DNA of 64,000 nucleotides from Geosiphon pyriformis (taxonomy: Eukaryota; Glomeromycota; Glomeromycetes; Archaeosporales; Geosiphonaceae), in assembly GCA_016748015.1 (NCBI GenBank), contig JAAOMT010000057.1:266763-330762 (forward strand), given 5' to 3'. Of this stretch, positions 33,908-44,033 are shown piece by piece. A program made the translations under genes and the position numbers. Numbering within the stretch: position 1 is the first letter of the stretch; the number at the start of each line of letters is the position of its first letter. The notes under the pieces are model-generated. The model was not told where the DNA came from. It saw only the letters and a program-made list of their open reading frames with translations, and made no database searches.

Positions 33908-34750
33908 TGTTATTTATAGAATATAGAAAATATAGTATTACTAGCCAATAGATATTAGCCAATCAGATGTAAATGTAGTAAATGTGGAATTCCAAGATTC
34001 CTCTCAGAGGAATTGCAGGATTCCAGGAATTTTAGGATTCTCTGACAAGGAATCGCAGGATTCCAGAATTCCAAGATTCTTCTCATCAGGAATCACAGGA
34101 TTCCAGAAATTCCAGGATTCCTGTCGTAAAAAATTGAGAAATTGAGGAATCTCAAATATGTATATATAGCAGTAGTGTTAGAAGCAGAAAAGACAGAATC
34201 AACAAGAAGAATTCTTAGCTTAGTTACCACAATCCTAAAGAATAAATAATTATTCACTATATCAAATTTGTTCTTTACTATTAATATGAAGTGTTGATAG
34301 TAACTGATACTTAACCATAGCTCTTGATTATGGCTATTGACGAGATACTAACTTACAAATTGCCTTGGCTTATTTTCTTATTTTCTCTTTTATCTTTCTT
34401 TGATTTTGTTGTACATACTAATTAATTAAGGATTAAAAGTGCTGAGTTATTGATGTCACGGATAGCCTGGTAAAAGACCCAAAAATAAGGGTAGATTTAT
34501 ATATATTATCAGTTAGCTTATCAGAAGGGCACAACTGCCAGAATAAATCTGGCCACTAAACTGAGAAAGAAATTGGAAAACAATTGAACATATGAACACC
34601 ATCACTATTGAATCTCTGTTTATTATACAAAAGACTCTATCAAAACCTTCAGATACAACACTTTCAGAACATTATCAACAGAAATAGCTTTTGAGCACCA
34701 AGTTACAGGTGTGTTATTTGACTCGAGACCCCAAATAGTTATCTGTAAAA
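33908..34750 (+). repeat. 5' LTR of the gypsy element
   Basis: Begins TGTTATTTATAGAATATAG. It aligns along its whole length with 43180-44033, apart from an 11-base indel in the second half. It holds tandem GGATTCC-type repeats (33986-34105), a TATATATAG box at about 34161 and an AATAAATAA polyadenylation-like motif at about 34242. In the first 150 bases the two LTRs differ at roughly one site in ten, mostly transitions, so the insertion is not recent. Confidence 0.92.
33986..34105. repeat. LTR tandem repeat with dyad units
   Basis: Three to four imperfect units of about 41 bases, each containing GGAATCGCAGGATTCC-like dyads able to form hairpins. The same array is in the 3' LTR at 43258-43400. 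Confidence 0.65.
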
Positions 34751-34752
34751 TT

Positions 34753-34770
34753 TGGTGCTCCCTGTGAGAT
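34753..34770 (+). other. Putative primer binding site
   Basis: TGGTGCTCCCTGTGAGAT begins with TGG, the complement of a tRNA CCA end, two bases after the 5' LTR. The primer tRNA was not identified. Confidence 0.55.
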
Positions 34771-34812
34771 ATAATCTTACAGAGAACTCGCACCAACAAA
34801 CACCATTCAAAA

Positions 34813-36597
34813 GTGGCAGAATCAGAAAATATAGGAGCAAACCATTTAGGATTCACAAAATCCTTATTTCAACACTATTGTCAATACTTGGGATTAAACC
34901 ACAATTATATATCCACCGAATCAGCCTTCAATTTCTATGTCAATGAAAAGATTTCCTCTTTGTTAAAAACGCCAGTAAATACTGAATCAGCAAGAGAAAC
35001 TTTCTATAGGGAATTAATTCAAAACACCAATCTATCAACAAATCATAATTTCGCATCCATTATCACTAAGATCAACAAAGAAATTGAACATCACACCCAA
35101 CAAAGATATTTAATTACATATGTTAGTAAAGACAAAGGAAAACTACAAACACTAGCAGTAACATCCAGAAAAATACAACCACTTACTTAGAAGAAAAACA
35201 GAATTGAATCCCCAAGCAACCCATCCTACCATTATACACCCGGAAGTGCCATTAACATATCATCAACAGATGCATCCCCATCAACTGCAACATCAGCATT
35301 TGGACAATTCCCATTCCAAAGTAGACAAAGGAAAACAAAATTATTAGGACTATATGGCAAATATTTTGAGAGATTTAATTCGCAATTATTAATCTTATCA
35401 AGACTTCAATCACCACCACCTCTACCAGATTTCGGAATTTCTAATCTGTGAGAAGTAATGGAATCAGAAAAAAAGGAAGAAGAATCAGAGGATTAAGAAT
35501 TCACTTACCAGCACTTGATTACTAAAAACCCAGAAGTTGAAACCCCAAATCTTCAAACTCAGCAAAATCTAAATTTAGAAAATTCAGAAATCAAAACTCC
35601 GAATCATCAAAGGCAGAACAATCCAAACTCCGAATTAATTAATTAGTAAAACTTACCTCTGGTAATCATCATTGATCAACTGCCAATTAATCTCATAGCC
35701 AAACCCATACAGCAGCCACTTCAATTACCACCCCAACAACCAATACAACAACAACCACTTCAACAACCACCACAACCACCCAACTTAGATTCAATGGCCT
35801 ATGCACCAATCACAAAACTTGACAACTTTACCAGCAAAGAGAACAATGCTCAAGTATGGCTGAATAATGTAGAAAAAACCATCACAGCCAATGGATGAAA
35901 TAATGCCTGAGCAATGCAAGCCATTCCCTACTTTCTCAAGGATACTACCAATTCATGGTATCAGAGCTTGATTAATAAACCACAAGATTTCAATGCCTTC
36001 AAAGTGGAATTCCTAAGATACTTCAGCAACAATAACAGCATTAATTGACTAGTCAATACATTCACCACTATGAAACAAGGAGAAACTGAAGCAGTCACCA
36101 CTTATCTGGAATGCTTCTATCAAAATCTGTGCCAAATTCAAGCAATTGATGCCAACTATTTCACAGCACCACAAATTCTCAACCAGTTTATCTATGGCCT
36201 GTGCAGCAGCATCTTGCAACATGTACATCTATTGCATTCAGACACACTTCAAGATGCAGTCACATGCGCCAGAGATTTTGAATCCACTGAGTCAGAGGCC
36301 AACCATGCCCAAGCCATTAATCTAGTAATGAATGGATCATCTGAATTGGATTCCAAATTGGAGAAGTTTAGTGAATCAATTAATAAGAGATTGGAAGGAT
36401 ATTTAGCTGACAATCATACTATTTATCAGTCTTCACAACAATGCAATAATCAAGAAAACTCTAATCATGCCCAAAATCAAACACGTCCATCTTCATCGAC
36501 CAATCAACAATGGCAACAGGAAATGCATATTTGCCACTATTGTGATAAACAAGGACATATTCAAATCAACTGCCACCAGCATTTAAATAACCAATAA
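34813..36597 (+). pseudogene. gypsy Gag (capsid and zinc knuckle), broken
   Basis: The frame starts at a GTG where an ATG is expected (VAESENIGANHLGFTKS). An N-terminal globular region to about 35190 is followed by an acidic and then a Gln/Pro-rich stretch (35650-35790). The capsid domain runs 35800-36340 (AYAPITKLDNFTSKENNAQVWLNN then IPYFLKDTTNSWYQS), and the CCHC knuckle CHYCDKQGHIQINC lies at about 36531-36572. In-frame stops include TAG at 35188, TGA at about 35449, TAA at about 35494 and TGA in the capsid region. The same frame runs on into protease, so Gag and Pol were probably one ORF. The intact protein would form the virus-like particle shell. Confidence 0.85.
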
Positions 36598-39215
36598 TCA
36601 GGAAATCAATATTGAAACCCCGATTGCTGGTTTTCAACTCCAAATCATCAATCAAACTCAACACAATATCAAACCACTTATCTATTAATAACACAGCAAC
36701 CAATCTATCAACCACTAGTATATCAACTTCCAGTGTATCAAAGCCCAACCATTTATTTGCTGTAGCCACAAATAATCTATCAGCTGCTGCCTTAAGTGAT
36801 CTATTAACCCCAACAAATTTAAACATCACCCCAAAACTCAGCTACTATAACATCAGAAAACCCAAGACCTAGAATCACTTAAAACTGGAGATTGGCAATG
36901 GTTGTCCACCAACCAATTCCCAACTCCTATCATCAACCAGCTGGATCACACTCTTGGAATTCGGGTACTGGTTCCACCCAAAACCCGAATTCTCAGAACT
37001 ATTTAAGTCTCCTGGTTACTTCAGAAGATGCCACTTCCAACAATTTAGAAACCAACCAACAAGCAACACTTACCAGCAACATATCTCCAGCCACTGTCAC
37101 CAATAATGAATCATTAGCAGCCATCTTCCCTTTTGAACTTGAAGAACCATTTCAATTACCATTATTCAGTGAAGCCGCCCTTAAGGAGAAACCTATCACA
37201 GTGATGTACACTAATGCAAAAGTAGATGGACATCCTATCAAACTCATCCTTGATAGTGGTTTAACAGGCAGCATCATCACCAAGCAACTTATGGATCAAT
37301 TAGATCACTGAGTTGATCGAGCTGCCAGCACTAAAATTATTACTGCAGATGGTGCCACGAAAATGCCTATTGGCGAAATTGACAACTTCCCAATTAAAAT
37401 CAATGGCATTGTTACCTCCATTAAGGTCTTGGTGATGGAAGCAACTCAGTACCAAGCACTAGTTAATAATGATTGGCTAGTCAAAACCAACACTATGCTC
37501 GACTAGACCACGCAAAAACTCCAGCTCAGTCAGAACGGATGACACACATGGGTCCTAGCCACATGTGGCCACTTCAAAACCACCAACTTGTTAGCATCAC
37601 TAATTGACTTCAAAGAAGAGAAGACAAAACCTATCTGGGAAGCCTACCAAGTCTTGTGAGCCAACCCAGACCACAATGAACTGCTGCCAATACTCTCATA
37701 GAATGACAACTCTAAGGGAAAGCAAAAAGAGGAACTGACTTGGGAGATAGACGATTTGATCTGGACCGACAATGAACAGAAAGAACCATCAAGTTGGAAG
37801 TGGAAAGAAAAAAAAAGAAAAGGGAAAGAAAAGAAGGAAGAAAACACTCCAGTCAACAACACTTATATCTCATACACTTACGGTCAACAACAATCATCAA
37901 CCTATTGCCAACCCAAACTAATATGCGTCAATTGTGACAAGAAATTGTTATCAATAGGCACATGCTGTGGTAACAATGAGGAGTATTCAATGGCAACTAA
38001 ATTCTATTGTTGCCCATGCATCCTAAAACATTTTGGGAGACCAAAACGAGTAGGAAAATGGGATAATACATCATGTCTAGCTTGTGAAAAGACTCTTTTG
38101 GATGAAGGAATATGGAACAACATTCCTGAACATGGAGAAGCATGTGACAAAACATGTTAGTATACCATTTTAATAAATGATTGGGTATGTAAAGAAACTT
38201 TCATTGATGACACTTGAAAAAAAGCATTACAATGTTTGGAAAGATACTCACACAATGAACACAAAATCTAAAGAATGACCAACACCATGGCAGAAGGCGT
38301 GACAACCAGCAAACTACTGGAAATCAAAAACAACCCACTTACCCTTCCTGAACCTGAGTACATTGTAACTTTCAACATTTTCGACGATGTCAAAGATGAT
38401 CTCAAGCAATTTCACAAGCACTACCAAAACCTGGCACCCACGAAAGAGGAGCAAAAACAATGGCTAGCACAGTTGAATACAAGACTGTGTTGCCATTGCT
38501 TAATTCCCAGTGATTTTGAATATTGTGACAATTGTGATTTCATCTACAATCCACTACCATGCATAATATACACCATCCCAGAAGAAATCGAACCAATCAG
38601 CAACTATGCATCAGAATTGGAATTGATTTTCAATCCCAATTCAAACTCTGACAATGACAACAACAAAAACACCAGTTCTAGTTTGGTTCAATATGGCAAT
38701 GAAAAGAACTCAGATTCAAATTCCAATTCAAACTATGAACAATATATCGCATTTCCTAACCTCGCCAAGGAACAGAAACTGAAATGGTTCAGCAATAACA
38801 ATGAAGGTATCATACTAGAATGCACACACGATACTGATGCAGGATTTGATCTGAGATATCCGGGAACAGAAGCCATCAAATTAGAACCACATACGCACAC
38901 CTGCATTGATTTGAAAATAGCACTGAAAATTCTGGCAACAACAATGGTTCAATTAGCATCTAGGAGTAGTTTAGTGAAAAAAGGGATTAATATAAGAGGA
39001 GGAATAATTGACGCAGGATATGTAGGAAATATTATCACTATGCTACAAAATGACTCAAAGAAGACTTATATAATAGAGCCCAATAAAAAGATAGCACAGG
39101 CAATATTCCTGCCTCTGGTTAGAATAGCTCAGTTAGTATCAGTGGGAAAGAGGGAGGAATTAGGAATAACAGCAAAAGGATACAGGGATTTGAATCGACA
39201 GGTAGAGGAGATGTA
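36598..39215 (+). pseudogene. gypsy protease, Cys-rich modules and dUTPase
   Basis: A Tyr/Gln/Pro-rich linker (36600-36870) leads to an aspartic protease with active site LILDSG (GAT at 37252) and the later blocks IITADGATKMPIGEI and QYQALVNNDWL. Next is a basic/acidic linker and a Cys-rich module at 37920-38160 with repeated CxxC pairs (CVNCDKK, CCPC, CLACEKT). A CxxC-x9-CxxC ribbon follows (CCHCLIPSDFEYCDNC, about 38490-38535). The trimeric-type dUTPase has DAGFDL (38835-38852), ASRSSLVKKG, GIIDAGYVGN and KIAQAIFLP. Its fifth motif, GFESTGR (39186-39206), is in the next frame, so a single-base shift near 39165-39183 splits it. Several upstream stops exist. Confidence 0.82.
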
Positions 39216-41035
39216 TCAGTCAATATGACAGAAGAAGAAATTGTTAACCAAGGGGAAATTATCTCAACAAGTCAAACAATTTCCATTCCACCATATGGCC
39301 AGTACATAATAGGGATAAAGCAGGAGATAAAAGAACAGAATCAAATTGTTAAAACAGAACCAACTCTTTGTGAATCAGGAGAAATTGGACTCATCAATCT
39401 CTATATACTAGCCAAAGATTACAGCCACATCAAAATTCCCATTTACAATAACACAGGGAATGTTATAGTAATACCAGCTGGAACCACCATTGGATACTTA
39501 AGCACTGAAATAGAGGATCAACCACCAAGCACCATTCTGGACTTTCCACAGCTTTGTGGATATGTTGATATCACATCACAAATGATATATGGATAAAGCG
39601 AATGTTATTTGCTTCAACTAGAACAATTGAAACAAATAAACATGGGAAACTTGAATCCACTCTAATGTATACAGCTCAAGATGTTGCTCAACAATTTCAA
39701 TGACATCTTTGCCAGTGAAAACAAGTTTGGCCAAACTGACATCATCCAGCATCAGATCAAGACTAGAGATGCAATGCTAATTAAACAAAGAGCATACAGA
39801 GTACTACCAGCTAGCCACAAGATCATTCATTAAAAGATAAACCAAATGCTTGACAATGGGCTAATTCAGCCATCAATGAGTCCATAGTCATCATCAGTGG
39901 TACTCGTCTGGAAAAAAAATAGGAAAATTTGCTTTTGTGTGGATTATAGAAAACTTAATGGAGTAACTCATGAAGATAGCTACCCCACTTCACAGATCCA
40001 AAAACTATTCGACACTTTCAGTGGAAACAAATGGTTTTCAACATTAGACCTGAACAGTAGTTACTGGCAAGTAGTCATGGATCCAGCTGACAAAAAGAAA
40101 ATGGCATTCACCACAAGAGAAGGGAATTTCAAATTTGAAGTAATGCCATTCAGCTTAACCAATGCCCCAGCAACTTTCCAACAGCTAATGGAAATCATTT
40201 ATACTGGCTTATTGTAGAAATCAGTAGTTGTATACTTGGACAACACCAATGTATTCTCAAAAACATTTGATGATCATCTTCATCATTTTCAACAAGTGTT
40301 TGAAAGGCTAAGAAGAACAGAACTAAAGTTAAATGCAACAAAGTGCTTCTTCAGCAAGACAGAACTAAAATTCTTAGGACACATAGTCAGCAAAGATGGC
40401 ATCAAAATGGATCCAGAGAAAATAAAGATAGTAAAGAACTTTCCAGTGCTGACCAATATGACAAAACTGAAATCATTTTTGGGATTTGGCAGCTACTATC
40501 AATGTTTTATCAAGAACTTTTCCAAGATACCATGGCCACTCAACCAACTGCAAACCAAGAATACAAAATATGAATGGACAGAAAGTCAACAAGAAGCTTT
40601 TGATATTCTGAAAAGAAAGCTCATTTAAGCTTTAGTATTGATCTATCCAGATTACAGCAAATCATTTATTATTACCACCAATGCATCTGGCCAAGCATTG
40701 GGAGCAGTACTATCTCAGAGAGGACTGGACGGCAGAGAACATCTAGTAGCATATGTCAGCCAAGGTTTAACACCAGCCGAAAAAAACTATGGAACACCAG
40801 AACAAGAACACTTAGCAATTTATTGGGCAGTCATGAAGTGAAATGAATACTTGAGCCAAAAATTTGATATATACATGGATCATAAAGGATTAATATTACT
40901 TCAAAAGCAAGAATGTAATAATGGCTGCCAATTCAGATGGAAAATGGCACTCTCAGGATATACTTATACTATACACTATAAGAAAGAAAAAGACAATGGA
41001 AATGCTGATGGTTTGTTGTGAATAAGACAAATCTA
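39216..41035 (+). pseudogene. gypsy reverse transcriptase and RNase H, broken
   Basis: A linker (39225-39596: IPIYNNTGNVIVIPAGTTIG) precedes the RT, which shows CVDYRKLNGVT, FSTLDLNSSYWQV (motif A), MPFSLTNAPATFQQLM (motif B) and YLDN (40233-40244), where YLDD is expected. LGHIVS and the thumb follow. RNase H reads TNASGQALGAVLSQ, where the first motif normally has Asp (TDAS), then EKNYGTPEQEHLAI and YMDHKGL. Stops include 39594, 40216, 40626 and 40839. Both Asp to Asn changes are G to A transitions at catalytic positions, so the enzyme is dead independently of the stops. Confidence 0.87.
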
Positions 41036-41259
41036 AGAACATTTTGAACCCAAAAATATAACAAAACCAGAACAATACCAATGAAAAATATAACAAAAGA
41101 TAAACATACAAAAATATCAACAACTTCAACATTATATAAACACTTAACAGTTCAAGGAGAATTTATCTCAAATGGAATGAAAGAGTATCAAACAACAATC
41201 AAAATATTTTATCACTTACCAAAATATACTTTATTAGAAAAATAGAAAAGATTCAGATC

Positions 41260-42480
41260 AACCAACCAGAGTAATTACAGAGCCAGAAAAAGAAACAATA
41301 TTATTCAACATGCATTCAAATCCAACAACAGGACATTTTTACAAAGAAGCAACCATGGAAAGAACCAGAAAAAGATACTATTGGTCATCAATGTATCTAG
41401 ACATCATCTAATATGTTCAAAATTGTGATGCTTGTCAGTAAAGAGGAGGAACAAGACTCAGTGAACCATTAAGACCAATCAAAGTGGGACAACCATTCGA
41501 CTGTATTAGAATTGATTTAGTCGGACTATTAACAATTACCAGCAGAAGAAACAGATACATAGCAGTAGCCATGAACTATCTTACTAAATGGCCAGAGGCA
41601 AAAGCAATTCAAAGAGCAGATGCAAAATCTGTTGCCGAATTTGTTCATTAGAATTTGATTTGTTAACATGAATGTTTAAAAGAATTATTATCAGACCAAG
41701 GAACTCATTTTGTGAATAGAACATTAACAGAATTGAGCCAAAGATTTGGAATTAAGAGACCACTATCATTACCATACCATTTACAAACCAACAGATTAGT
41801 TGAAAGATTCAACAGAACATTGTGTAAGGCAATAGCTAAGCTCAGCCAAAAAAACCAGAACAATTGGAATTTGTTGATACCATCAGTACTATTTGCTTAT
41901 CAAACAATGAAGCAAGATACTACACAAGCAACACCATTTGAATTAGTATATGGTAGAACAGCAACACTATCAGTAAAAATAGAAGTTAGCACATATCCAA
42001 CCAAACCAATAACAGAAGAGAATTTCAAAAACACATTGTTAAAAAGAACATATGACTTAATGGAAACATTAGAAAACAAATGACGAAAAGCAGCTAATAA
42101 CATATAAAGATCACAAGAGAAACAAAAAAAAAGACATGATAACCAACTACCAGATAAACCAGTTGAATTCAAGATTAGAGACAAAGTACTACTATATTAT
42201 ACCAAAGTGGAAAAACAATGGAATGGAAAATTTGACCCCAAATGAGACAGACTATTTTACATAGAAGAAATTCTAAGAAATAAAGCTTACAAATTAAGAT
42301 TGAATAACAAAATCTTGACCAAAGCAGCACATGGAGATTGATTGAAACCATACCACCAGATAACATCATCATCTACCAGTAATATTCTACAATTAGGAGT
42401 ACAGAAAATACTAGTCCAACCAGATAAGATTCCACGAAATCTGAAACCAATCATTATTATTAACAACAACATGTTCAATT
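41260..42480 (+). pseudogene. gypsy integrase, broken
   Basis: An HHCC zinc region (HMHSNPTTGHFYKEA to NCDACQ, about 41308-41445) is followed by the DDE core: RIDLVG (about 41505-41525), LSDQGTHF (about 41690-41712) and NRLVERFNRTLCKA (about 41792-41833). A C-terminal region (DKVLLYYTKVEKQWNGKF and YKLRLNNK) follows. Stops occur in the zinc region, the core and the tail (for example 42081-42083). The three catalytic acidic residues are still visible. It would insert the element cDNA into the genome. Confidence 0.87.
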
Positions 42481-42505
42481 GATCAATGAAAGAATATATA
42501 AAAAC

Positions 42506-43166
42506 ATGGTCAACACGACAGAAGAGATCAGAAAAATGGAAATTACGGACAATATCTATTCATTAGCCCAACAAATTTTTCAATTAATCCAACACCAGGA
42601 GATGGAAATTACAATCAATAAAAAAAACCATTCATTACAAAAATATGGCAAAACTACCACAAAACAAAGCACAGAAAAAACTTGAAAATGTTGTTGACAA
42701 GATTATGACCAAGATAAAATTGGCTATAAAAGAACAACAAATAGTCGAATTACACCAAGAACTTACCAGAGAAACTTGGACTTAGTAAATGCAACAATTT
42801 CTGAAAAACTATTGTCATTTCCACTTGGAACAACACGTAAATATCCAGAATTTGTACACCGACAAAACAAAACAGTTATTTAACACAACAATACTGAGAC
42901 AACTAGAACAATTTGTGAGAAAAAACAATCTAATCACACAAGCTCGAGCCATTTACTGGCTATATATGGGATTTTAAGACTGACCAGAAATCTTACTCAA
43001 CACAGCAATGGATACAGTTATGAGTAATCAATTGGGAAAAATGACCAATGCCCAATTTGAAGAACTACAAACTAAAATAACACAAGTAATACTCGAAAAA
43101 AAAGTTCAAGAAATAATTCAAGAAGGAGAATTAAAGGAATTAGATTTCGATGGAGTTCAATATTAA
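42506..43166 (+). pseudogene. Extra 3' ORF between integrase and 3' LTR, function unknown
   Basis: After the integrase stop near 42480 there is about 660 bases of coding-like sequence in a different frame: MVNTTEEIRKMEITDNIYS, then Gln/Lys/Glu-rich helical-looking segments (IKEQQIVELHQELTRETW, KTKQLFNTTILRQLEQFV, FEELQTKITQVILEKK), ending ELDFDGVQY at 43166. One frameshift (about 42670-42690) and stops at 42783 and about 42975 interrupt it. I see no signal peptide or membrane segment, so an env-like protein is not supported. A coiled-coil accessory protein is possible. Confidence 0.6.
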
Positions 43167-43177
43167 AAGAAGGGAAT
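43164..43177 (+). other. Polypurine tract
   Basis: AAAAAGAAGGGAA just before the 3' LTR (TGTTACTCATAG at 43180). This is the expected plus-strand primer site. Confidence 0.7.
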
Positions 43178-43179
43178 AA

Positions 43180-44033
43180 TGTTACTCATAGAATATAGGA
43201 AATATAGTATTACTAACCAGTAGATATTAGCCAATTAGATGTAGATATAGTAAATGTGGAATTCCAAGATTCGTCTCAGAGGAATTGCAGGATTCCAGGA
43301 ATTTCAGAATTCTTTGACAAGGAATCACAGGATTCCAGAATTCCAGGATTTCTTTTATCAGGAATTGCAGGATTCTAGAAATTCCAGAATTTTTGTCATA
43401 AGGAATTGAGGAATTGAGGAATCTCAAATATGTATATATAGCAATAGTATTAGAAGCAGAAAAGACAGAATTAACAAGAAAAATTCTTAGCTTAGTTACC
43501 ACAATCCTAAAGAATAAATAATTATTCACTATATCAAATTTGTTCTTCACTATCAACACTTCATGTTAATAGTAACTGATACTTAACCATATTGGAACAA
43601 TAGTTCTTGATTATGGCTATTGACAGGATATTAACTTGCAAATTGCCTTGGCTTATTTTCTTATTTTCTCTTTTATCTTTCTTTGATTTTGTTGTGCATA
43701 CTAATTAATTGAGGATTAAAAGTGCTGAGTTATTGACGTCATGGATAACTTGGTAAAAGACCCAGAAATAAGGGTAAATTTATATATATTATCGGTTAGC
43801 TTATCAAAAGAGCATGACTACCAGAATAAATCCGGCCACTAAACTGAGAAAAAAATTGGGAAACAACTGAACACGTGAACACCATCACTATTGAATCTCT
43901 GTTCATTATACAAAAGACTCCATCAAAACCTTTAGATACAACACTTTCAGAACATTATTAATGGAAATAGCTTTTAAGCACCAAGTTACAGGTGTGTTAT
44001 TTGACTCGAGACCCCAAATAGTCATCTGTAACA
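43180..44033 (+). repeat. 3' LTR of the gypsy element
   Basis: Begins TGTTACTCATAG and ends TAACA at 44029-44033, so the ends form a short inverted repeat TGTTA/TAACA. It aligns with 33908-34750. An 11-base extra segment (TTGGAACAATA near 43593) is the main length difference. Confidence 0.92.

Larger units (their letters stand above)
33908..44033 (+). mobile_element. Complete Ty3/gypsy LTR retrotransposon
   Basis: A 10.1 kb element: 5' LTR 33908-34750, a primer-binding-like site, Gag, protease, Cys-rich modules, dUTPase, RT-RNase H, integrase, an extra 3' ORF, a polypurine tract and 3' LTR 43180-44033. The order PR-RT-RNase H-integrase places it in Ty3/gypsy. Gag through dUTPase share one frame. 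RT through integrase follow in another after one frameshift, so the ancestor probably had a single Gag-Pol ORF. Many nonsense codons make it dead. The target-site duplication could not be resolved by eye. Confidence 0.93.

Noticed and set aside
39160-39228. Programmed frameshift in the gypsy dUTPase
   Set aside because: The shift falls inside the fifth dUTPase motif rather than at a domain boundary, and I see no clear slippery site with a downstream structure. A one-base mutation is simpler.
42506-43166. env-like envelope gene
   Set aside because: No signal peptide, transmembrane segment or Cys pattern; the sequence is charged and helical.
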